64,000 nt of DNA from contig NZ_FOXC01000012.1 of the NCBI RefSeq assembly GCF_900115605.1, positions 1 to 64,000 on the forward strand, written 5' to 3'. Of the stretch, positions 26,063-35,740 are shown in pieces. Source of the stretch: Halolactibacillus halophilus (GTDB lineage: Bacteria; Bacillota; Bacilli; Bacillales; Amphibacillaceae). The notes beneath the pieces are model-generated. The model ran no database searches and was not told where the DNA came from. It worked only from the letters and a program-made list of their open reading frames with translations. Within the stretch, counting starts at the first letter, position 1; each line of letters begins with the position of its first letter. Both the position numbers and the translations under genes were made by a program.

Positions 26063-28342
26063 TTATCCATCCTTTCTTGTTTCATATACATATAATGTTA
26101 AAGCAAGTTCGGCTTGACGAATTTGCTCCGCATCATCAAACCAATCTTTCATGTTATCTCTAAATGTCGCAAAAAGTTGTTTGTCTTTTGCTGTAGACTC
26201 TAAGCGAGCTAGATAATAAGCTAATCTTGCAAAAGCAATTCGGTCTTTTTCATCTCGATCCCGAATTAATTCAATTAATTTATAAATAAACGCTTTTCCA
26301 CGTTCATCTTGTTGATTGAAAAAGTCTCTAATAATCGGTAATTTACCGTAGTAAACATCTTCAACAAACGTATCATACTTAAAGGTGTGAATTTCAGAAA
26401 ACAACGTAATACTATCTTTCCCATTACTTTTCGCTGCTTCTTCTAAGTCACCTGTTATGCGCGCCATAATATTAATAGGAGTCTTGTCATGAAACAGGCC
26501 AATGCCTGTTGAAAGTGTTAATTTGTCATGCGTCCATTTTTTGAAGTGTTCTCTAAATTCAACCGCAAAATCTAACACATCATCCCATGCGCCTAATAAG
26601 AAGACGTCATCGCCACCTGCATAAACAATGGTTAGCTTTAGCTCTTCTGCGAAGAGGTTGATATACAGCTTAAAGAACATGCTCATACTTCTTGAGAAAG
26701 CGGCAGTGCGAGTAAAGGTGTTATAAATCCCATTATCTTGGTGAGAAAAGCCTGCCATGAAGGCATAACCTAAATCATCAACATCACATCTTAAAACAGC
26801 TAAACGCTTGATACCTTCAATTTCTCCATTGACCTTTGTCCACTCTCGGTTAGCATAATCACTAAACTGATTGCTTTCAATAGCATTATAGTCAGCGATC
26901 CACAAATGTGTCGCTTGGTTTTCACCTGTATTGAATTGATTCTTAGCATAAACATATCCATCTACCTGACGGTTTTTAATTTCATGTTCTGTTGTGCGAT
27001 GCAAATAGGCATGAGGACCCACTGGTAACCCATCTTGCTTTTTAGTATTCACAACAAAATATTCTCCTAATTGCACATTTCGAGAAAATGATTCTAATTG
27101 ATCACAGAGGTAACATTTATCCTCATCCGCTTTTAGATGATCAACCGTATGACAAATCACACACTCGCGTCCTGCTTTTTTTCCACCGCCATTTAATTGT
27201 TGAATCGTCTCAGCTGAGTATCTTGATATTTTTTTTGAAGAGACTTCTTCAGACACCTCTTTGAAAATTTTGCGATAAACTTCATTCGTATTACCTTTCA
27301 TTACTTGGCTCGCATGAAAAGTTGTGTAACCAAAACTGACATACAAAGCCGTTGAATATTTTTCTAAGAAAAAGGCATTGAATGCTGCTTCAACAGACTC
27401 AATTTTTTCTTTTGCTTCAGTAGTATTAGGTAAAATGAAATAAGCATGTCCCCCACCAGAATAAATAAGATTAGCACGAGAAAGTGACATTTCCGATAAC
27501 AATGTATCAGCTAAATATTCACTAATCATTTCTAAGTAGAAGGAACGACTACGTAATTGCTTATGCGCACCCTTACTCGCGATTGTATAAATAAAATCTT
27601 GAATACCTGAAAGGTCAAAGCTAACGAGTAAGAAGGCATCTTCTTGATAAAATTCTTTAGCTTGTTTAAATAAAGTCTGCTTGTAATTCGTTTCTTGTTG
27701 TTCCTCTAAGTATAAGTAAATACAACTCGCAAACGCCGTTGTCATCTTTAAGTGGTCATATAGTGATATATCAACAACTTCTTTTAAATTTGTTGAGCTC
27801 GGAATAAAGCTTGCCGTTGCTTCTAAAAGATTTAACGTACTCTGGACATATTCTTTTGTAAACGCCATCACTTTTAGGGACTCTTCTAAACGACGAACGA
27901 TACCACCGTAATCCGCACTTGAAAATTCTTTTTTTGACTCTACAGGAAATAACTTATCCATGCTTAAATCTAATTCCTTCGGTTGGAAAAACCTCTTTGT
28001 TGGTGCTGTTCCAAATTTATTAAAGACATCTTCAAGGTTTGTTTTCGCATCCCATTGTTGATTAACTTGTTCATTATGTTCACGTCGGTCAACGCCACTC
28101 GCTATATTATCAGCTAGATATGTAATATAAGCTAAGTTGTCATCTTCGACATTAGATTGACTTAGTTCTTGATAATGGTGATATGACACTTGGTCGAGCA
28201 CAGCTTTATCAGGTTCGAATTTCCGCATGAAATCCGCTCCTATTTTTGAATGCTTGATTCGCTGTTGTGTTGAGCGTTGCACCATTTTACCGACATCATG
28301 CAAGATCGAACCATAAAATAAATCTAGAAGTTTATTATCCAT
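26063..28342 (-). CDS. cas10: Cas10/Csm1, HD nuclease and cyclic oligoadenylate synthase
   Basis: The 759-residue large subunit of the type III-A effector. The N-terminal HD nuclease has SILHDVGK (His15-Asp16) and YHHY. A zinc ribbon with CxxC pairs lies at Cys394/397 and Cys410/413. The Palm2 polymerase domain has an intact VYAGGDDVFLLG (GGDD at 576-579). Both ssDNA cleavage and oligoadenylate synthesis therefore look active. It overlaps cas6 by eight bases and precedes csm2. With two Csm6 effectors nearby, the signalling arm is complete. Confidence 0.96.
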   Translation of the reverse strand: MDNKLLDLFYGSILHDVGKMVQRSTQQRIKHSKIGADFMRKFEPDKAVLDQVSYHHYQELSQSNVEDDNLAYITYLADNIASGVDRREHNEQVNQQWDAKTNLEDVFNKFGTAPTKRFFQPKELDLSMDKLFPVESKKEFSSADYGGIVRRLEESLKVMAFTKEYVQSTLNLLEATASFIPSSTNLKEVVDISLYDHLKMTTAFASCIYLYLEEQQETNYKQTLFKQAKEFYQEDAFLLVSFDLSGIQDFIYTIASKGAHKQLRSRSFYLEMISEYLADTLLSEMSLSRANLIYSGGGHAYFILPNTTEAKEKIESVEAAFNAFFLEKYSTALYVSFGYTTFHASQVMKGNTNEVYRKIFKEVSEEVSSKKISRYSAETIQQLNGGGKKAGRECVICHTVDHLKADEDKCYLCDQLESFSRNVQLGEYFVVNTKKQDGLPVGPHAYLHRTTEHEIKNRQVDGYVYAKNQFNTGENQATHLWIADYNAIESNQFSDYANREWTKVNGEIEGIKRLAVLRCDVDDLGYAFMAGFSHQDNGIYNTFTRTAAFSRSMSMFFKLYINLFAEELKLTIVYAGGDDVFLLGAWDDVLDFAVEFREHFKKWTHDKLTLSTGIGLFHDKTPINIMARITGDLEEAAKSNGKDSITLFSEIHTFKYDTFVEDVYYGKLPIIRDFFNQQDERGKAFIYKLIELIRDRDEKDRIAFARLAYYLARLESTAKDKQLFATFRDNMKDWFDDAEQIRQAELALTLYVYETRKDG

Positions 28343-29096
28343 GTCTATCTCCTTTCTTTATCTCTTGATATTCAATCGCTCCCATTCCCATACTTGTTTT
28401 TATACCAACCCCAGCATAACTGCCAAACCTCAGTAACATGTTTAAATAATTGGCCAACGTTTGATTACCAAAGCAACTTACCTTAATAGTGCCAGTAAAG
28501 CCAGGTATAAAGGACTTATGTATAGGATAATAGGTTGATTGCACACGATAACTCACTATTTTTGTTTTAGCTACTAATTCATTTAATAAATCTTGATCAA
28601 CATGGTTATTATTCTCAAAAATCACATTATACTTTCTCATTAAGCTTTGATAGATTAACCTTAAGTCTGGGAAAAAATGATATTCTCCATCTACTTTAAA
28701 ACTAGTAGATGTGTAAAATTCAAGTCCATATTTTTTCACCGCATCCACTTGATAGAATGTTTGGCTCAAATCTTTTTCTGTAAGAACTTTGACTACACGT
28801 TCTTTAATCATAAACTCCTTTTGTTTTGAAGAGGTTAGATAAATAGCATTTAGACCATCACTAAGTAGCACATTGTCAACCTCTTGAATAAGGTCATCTT
28901 TTAACACTGTTACAATGAATTCAGCCATACCATTTTTTTGCTTCACAGATATTGTGTAAGGCTTGATTATTGATTCATGGAGAGCAGTTGCCACTTCATT
29001 TGGTAATTGATGTAATAACCATCCTTGAAAATAAACACCTAGTTTATTGTCCCTCTTATTAGTACTATCTTCACATCTTAAAATAATCTTTTTCAT
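28335..29096 (-). CDS. cas6: crRNA-processing endoribonuclease Cas6
   Basis: About 253 residues with a double ferredoxin fold. It cuts the precursor within the repeat to leave the ACGAGAAC 5' tag. The family's C-terminal Gly-rich loop is GSYAGVGIKTSMGMGAIEY. It is the first gene of the cas operon. The ATG at 29096 is the likely start, although it is 13 bases from GGGGAG; a TTG one codon earlier is closer. A weak TTGGAC/TATACT promoter pair with 19-base spacing lies about 25-55 bases upstream. Confidence 0.9.
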   Translation of the reverse strand: MKKIILRCEDSTNKRDNKLGVYFQGWLLHQLPNEVATALHESIIKPYTISVKQKNGMAEFIVTVLKDDLIQEVDNVLLSDGLNAIYLTSSKQKEFMIKERVVKVLTEKDLSQTFYQVDAVKKYGLEFYTSTSFKVDGEYHFFPDLRLIYQSLMRKYNVIFENNNHVDQDLLNELVAKTKIVSYRVQSTYYPIHKSFIPGFTGTIKVSCFGNQTLANYLNMLLRFGSYAGVGIKTSMGMGAIEYQEIKKGDRHG

Positions 29097-29202
29097 CAAA
29101 TAGTCATCACTCCCCAAAGATAAACGTTACCCTTAGTATACACGTAAATGGAAATCCATGTCCAATTTTTCGTCAGAAAATTGCTTTTTTTCATACAAAA
29201 CC

Positions 29203-29246
29203 AAAAGCATACCTCTACAGATTTCCCACTGTAGAGGTATGCTTTT
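29203..29246 (-). terminator. Terminator downstream of the arg operon
   Basis: Eighteen-base perfect arms starting AAAAGCATACCTCTACAG with an eight-base loop. It insulates the arginine genes from the cas promoter region. A further inverted pair, ATATAGAGT (29262-29270) and ACTCTATAT (29283-29291), lies between it and argD. Confidence 0.85.
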
Positions 29247-29328
29247 ACAAATAGTATATACATATAGAGTTATCTTTATAAATACTCTATATATCATGCT
29301 AGTGGTGCTTGTTTATACTTTTATCCGC

Positions 29329-30504
29329 TTAGACAAAAAGATCATGAATCACGCGGAGCGCTTTATTCATTTCTTCTTCTGTCGTCGTTAATGGTGGCAA
29401 GATCCTCATTACATTAGGTCCGGCCATCACAAACAACGTCTGCATATCTTCTCTTGCCTTATTCACATAATCAATCGCTGGTTCGACTAATTCTAAACCA
29501 ATTAAAAACCCACTTCCGCGGACAGCTTTAATCTTTTGACTTGCTTCTTTTATTTTGTTTAGTTCAGTTACAAAGTTATTGGCTTTTTGGGTCACTTCTG
29601 ATAAAAAGCCAGGCTCAAGTATGGCTTGTAAAGTCGCAAGTCCTGCCGTTGTCACCAGCGGATTGCCTCCAAAGGTTGAGCCATGCGTGCCTTTTGAGAA
29701 AGCTTTAGCTACCTCCGTTTTTGCCAGTAACGCCCCGATCGGAAAACCTGAAGCTAACCCTTTAGCGGACGTTAAAATATCTGGTTCAAAGCTATATTGT
29801 TCATATAAGTAAAGCGTACCGGTCCGGCCGACGCCGGTCTGGATCTCATCAACAATGATGAGAACGCCTGCTTGTTGACACTTTTCAACTAAGGCTTGCA
29901 CCCACGCCGCCTCAGCAGGAATAACTCCGCCTTCCCCTTGGGTCAGCTCTAACATAACCGCCGCTGTCTCGTCATGGATTAAATCATCCAGCGCTTTTTT
30001 ATCGTTATAAGGTAAATAACGAAAACCGGGCATGTGCGGCGTAAATCCGTCTTGAATTTTTTCTTGCCCTGTTGCCTTTAATGTTGCCAGTGTACGGCCG
30101 TGGAACGATTGTTTAAAGGTCACAATCTCATATCGGTTCGTTGCTTTTATTTTTTGTTGGTAGCGTCTGGCGAGCTTAATCGCGCCTTCATTCGCTTCTG
30201 CTCCGCTGTTACCAAAGAACACTTGATCAAAGACCGTATGTTCAGTTAGCAGCTTTGCTAGTGCTTCTTGTGGTTGAATATGATAAAGATTAGACACATG
30301 CCACAAGTTATTTAATTGGTGTTCAACCGCCTGCTTGACACTTGGTGGCCGGTGACCTAAATTACACGTCGCAATGCCAGCCGTATAATCTAAATATTTA
30401 ATCCCCGCATCATCATAAACATATGACCCTTCTCCGTACGTTAATGTAATCGGAAAACGGCCATACGTTTCCATTAACGGACTGATCGTTGTTGTATTAG
30501 ACAT
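29329..30504 (-). CDS. argD: Acetylornithine aminotransferase
   Basis: A 391-residue PLP-dependent class III aminotransferase making N-acetylornithine from N-acetylglutamate semialdehyde. Motifs are FFGNSGAEANEGAIKLAR (PLP phosphate), FHGRT, IIVDEIQTGVGRTG and TSAKGLASGFPIGAL with the Schiff-base Lys. The start is ATG 30504 after GAGGTGG, overlapping the argB end by eight bases. It is last in argCJBD. Confidence 0.95.
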   Translation of the reverse strand: MSNTTTISPLMETYGRFPITLTYGEGSYVYDDAGIKYLDYTAGIATCNLGHRPPSVKQAVEHQLNNLWHVSNLYHIQPQEALAKLLTEHTVFDQVFFGNSGAEANEGAIKLARRYQQKIKATNRYEIVTFKQSFHGRTLATLKATGQEKIQDGFTPHMPGFRYLPYNDKKALDDLIHDETAAVMLELTQGEGGVIPAEAAWVQALVEKCQQAGVLIIVDEIQTGVGRTGTLYLYEQYSFEPDILTSAKGLASGFPIGALLAKTEVAKAFSKGTHGSTFGGNPLVTTAGLATLQAILEPGFLSEVTQKANNFVTELNKIKEASQKIKAVRGSGFLIGLELVEPAIDYVNKAREDMQTLFVMAGPNVMRILPPLTTTEEEMNKALRVIHDLFV

Positions 30505-31285
30505 AAGCCACCTCACTTAATGTAATCCGCGTACCAACAGCTTCTCCAGCGATGAATTGATGGATTGCCCTTTCCTCTAATCCACTGACAATCGCCACTT
30601 CTGGTACCCCTTTATCTAAGGCCTCAAGCGCAGACTGGACTTTTGGAATCATTCCACCATAAATTGTCCCCGCTTCAATTAACGACTCAATCTCTTGCTG
30701 AGATAAATGATTAAGGATACGTTCATCTTGTTTCACACCTGGAATATCACTAATAAATAGGAGTGGGGCTGATAAACAATCGGCAATCGCAGCTGCGGCC
30801 ATATCGGCATTGACATTGTAACGCTGCGCGTCAGTTCCAAGTGCTAATGGTGAAATAACCGGTATGTAACCATTTGTTGTTAAGGTCGTTAAGAAGTCAT
30901 GGTTCACATCAGTCACCTCTCCGACATAACCAATTTGATCAACTTTTGTCACCGGGACAGCTTTGAGTAAGCCACCATCGACCCCGCTTATGCCCACAAC
31001 CTTATCGTTAAAAACTGAGAGCTTACGAACAATTTGTTTATTGACAGCCCCACTTAAGACCATTTCAACAACATCTAGTACTTCATTTGTTGTCACCCGT
31101 AAACCATCGACAAAGGTTGACGTCACATTTAATTGTTTTAATTTTGAAGAAATCATCGGGCCACCCCCGTGCACAATTACAGGTGCAACGTCATGCGTTG
31201 CTTTTAGGGTACCAAGCATCTCAAAAAATGATTCCGGTAACGCATCGACAATACTACCACCACATTTAAACACGATCGTCTGCAT
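30497..31285 (-). CDS. argB: Acetylglutamate kinase
   Basis: A 262-residue amino-acid kinase phosphorylating N-acetylglutamate. Motifs are FKCGGSIV (residues 5-12), VIVHGGGPMIS (about 40), VNADMAAAAIA (about 170) and GTIYGGMIPKV near the C-terminus. It lacks the N-terminal helix of arginine-inhibited hexameric enzymes, as usual for organisms using ArgJ. The start after AAAGGAGGGG is clear. Confidence 0.95.
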   Translation of the reverse strand: MQTIVFKCGGSIVDALPESFFEMLGTLKATHDVAPVIVHGGGPMISSKLKQLNVTSTFVDGLRVTTNEVLDVVEMVLSGAVNKQIVRKLSVFNDKVVGISGVDGGLLKAVPVTKVDQIGYVGEVTDVNHDFLTTLTTNGYIPVISPLALGTDAQRYNVNADMAAAAIADCLSAPLLFISDIPGVKQDERILNHLSQQEIESLIEAGTIYGGMIPKVQSALEALDKGVPEVAIVSGLEERAIHQFIAGEAVGTRITLSEVAYV

Positions 31286-31298
31286 AAAAACCCCTCCT

Positions 31299-32516
31299 TT
31301 ACGTCCGGTAAGACGCATTTATTCTGACATAATCATAACTTAAATCACAACCCCAGCCGTATGCTTCACCTGGGCCTTCACCGACACTCACATCAATAGT
31401 GACATCAGTTTGTTGTAAATATTGTTTTGCCGCGTCTTCACTAAAGACGACCGGTACACCGTGATTGACAACCATCATCTCACCTAGCTTTACACTGACC
31501 TGATTGGGATCAATTGGTTCACCGCTATATCCAACGGCAGTAATAATCCGCCCCCAATTGGCATCCGCACCATGAATCGCTGTTTTGACTAAGTTAGATG
31601 AAATCACGGCTTTCCCTATCTTTTGGGCACTTTCATCATGTGCGGTCCCTGTTACATGGACTTCGATTAGTTTCGTTGCGCCTTCCCCGTCTCTGGCGAT
31701 TTCTTTGGCGAGGGTTTGGCACACATACGTGAGTGCTTCTTCAAACAGTGCGTAATCTGTGTGTTCAGCTGTTAGTGGAGTATGTTGTTGCTTGCCATTT
31801 GCTAGTACAAGCACCATGTCGTTAGTTGATGTATCCCCGTCAACGGTGATCATATTAAATGACTGATTTGTGATCGCTTTTAACGATTGATCAAGAGCTT
31901 CTTTTTCAATATTGGCATCCGTCGTGATAAAGCTCAGCATCGTTGCCATATTCGGGTTAATCATTCCAGAACCTTTAGCTGCACCTGCAATCGTTACCGT
32001 TTTACCTTCAATTTCAATTTGAACCGCCGCCCGCTTTTCTTTTGTATCTGTTGTAAGAATCGCCGTTTCAAACATATCACTCGTTTGTGTCTGTCGGTTC
32101 ATCTTATTAATACCCGCTTCAATTTTATCCATCGGCAATAATTCTCCAATCACACCCGTTGAGGCAACAGCAACATGATGTTTTAATACACCAAACTGCT
32201 CACTCATTAAGTCTCGCATTTTTACTGCATCTTTATCTCCTTGTTCTCCGGTACAAGCATTAGCCACCCCAGAATTAACAACGAGCGCTTGAATTTTACC
32301 ATCTATTTTGATATTTTCTTGGGTAATTTTTAGTGGTGCTGCTTGAAAACTATTTAATGTATACACCCCAGACGCCACAGCGGGGACATCTGAATACAGC
32401 CAAGCTAAATCTAATTTCTTTTTTCTAATCCCAGCGTGTAAGCCACCTGCTTCAAACCCCGTTGGGGTTGCGATATCACCCTCTATTATTGTGAAGCCTT
32501 TTTTTAATGTCGTCAT
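31299..32516 (-). CDS. argJ: Glutamate N-acetyltransferase / amino-acid acetyltransferase
   Basis: A 405-residue protein that recycles acetyl groups from acetylornithine to glutamate. It is made as a precursor that self-cleaves at the KGSGMINPNMATMLSF motif (about residues 180-195, cleavage before the Thr of MATML). TAILTTDTKEK precedes it. Start choice is slightly uncertain because the GGGG site lies 12 bases from the ATG at 32516. It sits between argC and argB. Confidence 0.95.
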   Translation of the reverse strand: MTTLKKGFTIIEGDIATPTGFEAGGLHAGIRKKKLDLAWLYSDVPAVASGVYTLNSFQAAPLKITQENIKIDGKIQALVVNSGVANACTGEQGDKDAVKMRDLMSEQFGVLKHHVAVASTGVIGELLPMDKIEAGINKMNRQTQTSDMFETAILTTDTKEKRAAVQIEIEGKTVTIAGAAKGSGMINPNMATMLSFITTDANIEKEALDQSLKAITNQSFNMITVDGDTSTNDMVLVLANGKQQHTPLTAEHTDYALFEEALTYVCQTLAKEIARDGEGATKLIEVHVTGTAHDESAQKIGKAVISSNLVKTAIHGADANWGRIITAVGYSGEPIDPNQVSVKLGEMMVVNHGVPVVFSEDAAKQYLQQTDVTIDVSVGEGPGEAYGWGCDLSYDYVRINASYRT

Positions 32517-32543
32517 CAATTTGCCCATCCCCTTTCACATGAA

Positions 32544-33581
32544 TTATGGATACAGCGGACTAAGATTTAATCCTTCTGTTTCATCTAAATCATAGATCAG
32601 ATTCATATTTTGAATCGCTTGTCCTGATGCCCCTTTTACTAAGTTATCAATCACTGATACAATAATCAGACGTTTGGTTCGTTCATCAACGGTGATGTGT
32701 AAATCACAATAATTAGAGCCATACACTTGTTTTGTTTCCGGTAGACTGTGACTCGGCTTCACTCTGACAAAGGTACGGTCTTGATAGAACGATATGAATC
32801 GTTCCCTAATCGCCGCTTCACTCACATTTTTAGTTACATTCACATACATAGTGACTAAAATACCGCGTGTCATCGGTACGACGTGTGGCGTGAAGTTAAT
32901 ATAAATTGATTTTTCAGTCTTTTCAGATAAAAAACGTTCGATTTCCGGCGTATGCTTATGTGTTCCAATTGCATACGCTCGCGTATTTTCATTCATCTCA
33001 GCATAGTGCATGCCCTGTGATAAAGACCGTCCAGCCCCAGAGACACCCGTCTTCCCGTCAACAATAATCGACTGTGGATCAATAAAATCTTGGTCTATAA
33101 CAGGTAATAAACCGAGTAATGTTGCGGTTGGGTAACAACCTGGGTTAGCGATTAGCTGCGCGTGTTTAATTTTCTCTGGATAGACATCCGCAAGGCCAAA
33201 GGCCGCTTGTTTTAAATACGCTTCACTGGCAGTTGTTTTTTTATACCAAGCTTCATAAACAGCTGGGTCACTTAAGCGAAAATCACCTGATAAATCGATG
33301 ATTTTAACATCTGTTTCTAATAAAGCAGGCACCCACTGATGACTAACCGCTGGTGGTGTCGCAAAAAAGAGCACATCAATATGTTCAGCCACGTGTTCAA
33401 CCGTTAGCTCCTCCATAGGGTTATCAATGATCGATGCCAAATGTGGGTACACCTCACTGATCGGCGTGCCTTGTTTTGATTGCGAATAAAGATGGATGTT
33501 CTCTACCGCTTGGTGGTTGGTTAAAAAGCGCATTAATTCAACCGCCCCGTAACCTGTTCCTCCAACAATACCTACGTTCAT
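32544..33581 (-). CDS. argC: N-acetyl-gamma-glutamyl-phosphate reductase
   Basis: A 345-residue NADP-dependent reductase. GIVGGTGYGAVELMRFL is the nucleotide-binding start. ANPGCYPTATLLGLLP carries the catalytic Cys, and PHVVPMTRGIL and VDNLVKGASGQAIQNMN close the family signature. The second of two nearby ATG codons (33581) was chosen because it is eight bases after AGGAGG. First gene of argCJBD. Confidence 0.96.
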   Translation of the reverse strand: MNVGIVGGTGYGAVELMRFLTNHQAVENIHLYSQSKQGTPISEVYPHLASIIDNPMEELTVEHVAEHIDVLFFATPPAVSHQWVPALLETDVKIIDLSGDFRLSDPAVYEAWYKKTTASEAYLKQAAFGLADVYPEKIKHAQLIANPGCYPTATLLGLLPVIDQDFIDPQSIIVDGKTGVSGAGRSLSQGMHYAEMNENTRAYAIGTHKHTPEIERFLSEKTEKSIYINFTPHVVPMTRGILVTMYVNVTKNVSEAAIRERFISFYQDRTFVRVKPSHSLPETKQVYGSNYCDLHITVDERTKRLIIVSVIDNLVKGASGQAIQNMNLIYDLDETEGLNLSPLYP

Positions 33582-33625
33582 CTTCATTTCCTCCTCTTAA
33601 AATCCGTTCCTCTTTGTGATTAATT

Positions 33626-33714
33626 ATTATACTTCATTATGTATTTTTATACAACCTTTTTCTTTATTTCATCGTATAAAAGTTATTTAATTGAATATTT
33701 ATTCGTATTTTACG
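33626..33714 (-). promoter_or_regulatory. arg operon promoter with ArgR-type boxes
   Basis: On the minus strand TTGTAT (33654-33649) and TATAAT (33631-33626) are spaced by 17 bases. A TGTATAAAAATACA palindrome (33640-33653) covers the -35 box. A second box, TTGAATATTTATTCGTA (33691-33707), and a third CGTATTTTACG (33704-33714) lie upstream. These match the AT-rich dyads bound by ArgR/AhrC, so arginine repression is expected. Confidence 0.8.
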
Positions 33715-33729
33715 TATAAAACCACATAG

Positions 33730-33782
33730 AAAAACCCCTTCTTTTTGTTCAGTCATCTTGACCAAACGCTAAGAAGAGGTAA
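33730..33782 (-). terminator. Terminator of the PTS operon
   Basis: On the minus strand ACCTCTTCTT pairs with AAGAAGGGGT, followed by a T run, just after the PTS IIA gene. Confidence 0.75.
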
Positions 33783-33813
33783 TACGAATCCTCATATAAT
33801 GAAGGTTGCTGTT

Positions 33814-34137
33814 CTAATTTATTCTTTCAATCTTTTTATACATCTCTATCATTTCTTTTACGAGTGTGGCAATGGTTTCTGTGCTCATTAACTGATCTTC
33901 TGCGTGCATAAACAACATAGAGAATGCAACTGGCTCACCCGCCGCTTCTTTTTGAATAAGTGACGCGTGCACCTTGTGTCCTTCAACAAAGTATTGATCA
34001 GCTTCTTTCAGCTTCTCTTCAGACTCATCGTAATTACCTGACTTTGCGGCACTAAGTGCTTCCATTACTAAACTTTTTGCTGTTCCTACGTTACTAATAA
34101 TTTGAAACGAAATCATTTCAATGCTGTTTTCTTCCAT
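33814..34137 (-). CDS. PTS lactose/cellobiose-family IIA component
   Basis: A 107-residue all-helical IIA protein that passes phosphate from HPr to IIB. The phosphorylated His is in EGHKVHASLIQKEA, preceded by AKSGNYDESEEKLKEA. Full length for LacF/CelC/ChbA proteins. The start is ATG 34137 after GAAGGGGCG. It lies 69 bases downstream of the IIB gene. Substrate is discussed under the IIC entry. Confidence 0.92.
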   Translation of the reverse strand: MEENSIEMISFQIISNVGTAKSLVMEALSAAKSGNYDESEEKLKEADQYFVEGHKVHASLIQKEAAGEPVAFSMLFMHAEDQLMSTETIATLVKEMIEMYKKIERIN

Positions 34138-34206
34138 TTTAGTTCGCCCCTTCAATATTGTTTATCTGTTTTCTAGGTTTTACATAGCAAGTGATGTAAC
34201 TGATAA

Positions 34207-34524
34207 TTATTTATTGTCGATTAATTTAATCGCTTGTGCCAATACGTTTACACCGTTCATCATGCCATAATCTTTCATATCAATTATATCAACTGGAATA
34301 TTCTTTCCTGCCATCTTTTTATCAAATTGAGGTTTCATATAGCGAACTTGCGGTCCTAATAAGAGTACATCAATATCTTTTTCTAATAACGTTTGATCTA
34401 CTTCTGATGCTGATACTGCCGAAATATCTGATTCAACATTTTGCTCTGCTGCTACTTTTTGCATTTTTGTTACTAATAAACTTGTACTCATACCTGCTGA
34501 ACATACTAATAAAATTGTTTTCAT
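34207..34524 (-). CDS. PTS lactose/cellobiose-family IIB component
   Basis: A 105-residue IIB protein. The phosphocysteine is Cys8 in ILLVCSAGMSTSLLV, and LLGPQVRYM follows at about 56-64, typical of CelA/ChbB. It receives phosphate from IIA and hands it to the disaccharide in the IIC channel. The ribosome site is AGGAGG. Confidence 0.93.
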   Translation of the reverse strand: MKTILLVCSAGMSTSLLVTKMQKVAAEQNVESDISAVSASEVDQTLLEKDIDVLLLGPQVRYMKPQFDKKMAGKNIPVDIIDMKDYGMMNGVNVLAQAIKLIDNK

Positions 34525-34609
34525 CTTAAAAAACCTCCTAAAATATTATCTTCTTATTTCACGTTCATATCATTGAACGTTACTAGTTTATTATGGCATA
34601 AACACATAA

Positions 34610-35695
34610 TTATTCGACTAAACGGAAACTTGACCAAGGTTTTAAGTAATCTAATAAGAATATCGCGTCTTTTTTAATGACACCGACGACATTCCGTTCA
34701 CCTTCGTTTTCAATAGGAGCTAGCGCAATTTGCGTTTCGCCTTTATATTGACCGAAGTCGTTGCTTCCAATAATGACGTCACCTTTATCAATTTGCTGAA
34801 CGTCACGCACCGGGAAATCTTCTGCTTTATATTTAATACGTGTTGCTGTTGAACGAACCAGATACTTCGAGCGATCTCCTCTGAATACGTGTGTTTCTTC
34901 AAATAAGATTTTCTTTTCTACTTCTGATAAACCATCGTAACTTTCCATTGGTAACAATGGATGTGGGGAGAAGAAAGCTTCTGACATTGCTTTTAATTCT
35001 TCTTCAGACGCATAGGCATTTCCGATAATTAAGTCATCAATCGTGCCCATTAAACGAAAATGTGTGACTTGCGTTTGAATATCTAAGAATCGGTGACTTT
35101 CTAAAGTACATAAACCTAACTGTACAGGCCATGGACCTAATTCACCAACTTGCGACGTAACAAATGCAGCTGTCGTTAAATGATATTTATTAAAGGTTGC
35201 TGTAGTATCTTCAAAATGTTCTTGAGAAATACCTGTATATTTTTGTGGGTAGAAGTTATGGGATGCACATAAATGATCTGTATTTGGGTGATAACTCATA
35301 ATATTATCAATGTATTTTGTACCACTACTCATATTCACTTCAATTTTTAATCCGTAAGGATTCTTTGTCATCATCGCTTCTTCTAAACCAGTAAATCCTA
35401 GATCCAGCCTTAAACCCGAAGCACCTAATTCGTTAAAAAAGCTCAAGTCATCGTAACCGATCTCTAATTGCTTAAATAGACTTGGGCTAATATCTAATAT
35501 TGTTTCCATACCAATAGAATTTCCATAATCAATGGTCCGTTTATATTTATTAATGACTTCCGTCGTATCGCCTTCAATTTCTAGTAAGCTTGTGAAGATT
35601 CTCGTAAAGCCATACTTTCTGGCTAAATCAAGATAAGCTCGGTCTTCTTCAAATGTACTTTTAGATAAGTAGAGTGAGACGCCAATCCTCCGCAT
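34610..35695 (-). CDS. MupG/DUF871 family TIM-barrel glycosidase-like protein
   Basis: A 361-residue protein of the DUF871/MupG family. The TIM-barrel part begins RIGVSLYLSKSTFEEDRAYLDLA and contains ASHNFYPQKYTGIS and FRLMGTIDDLIIGNA. A C-terminal cyclophilin-like domain includes VRSTATRIKYKAEDFPVRDV and KGDVIIGSNDFGQYKGE. MupG of Staphylococcus aureus is a 6-phospho-muramidase cleaving MurNAc-6P-GlcNAc, so this enzyme may act on a phosphorylated disaccharide brought in by the PTS. The second of two ATG codons was chosen by spacing to AAGGAG. Confidence 0.82.
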   Translation of the reverse strand: MRRIGVSLYLSKSTFEEDRAYLDLARKYGFTRIFTSLLEIEGDTTEVINKYKRTIDYGNSIGMETILDISPSLFKQLEIGYDDLSFFNELGASGLRLDLGFTGLEEAMMTKNPYGLKIEVNMSSGTKYIDNIMSYHPNTDHLCASHNFYPQKYTGISQEHFEDTTATFNKYHLTTAAFVTSQVGELGPWPVQLGLCTLESHRFLDIQTQVTHFRLMGTIDDLIIGNAYASEEELKAMSEAFFSPHPLLPMESYDGLSEVEKKILFEETHVFRGDRSKYLVRSTATRIKYKAEDFPVRDVQQIDKGDVIIGSNDFGQYKGETQIALAPIENEGERNVVGVIKKDAIFLLDYLKPWSSFRLVE

Positions 35696-35740
35696 ATGCA
35701 TGCTCCTTTTTGGTGATTATTATTCTAATTAATCAAATCG

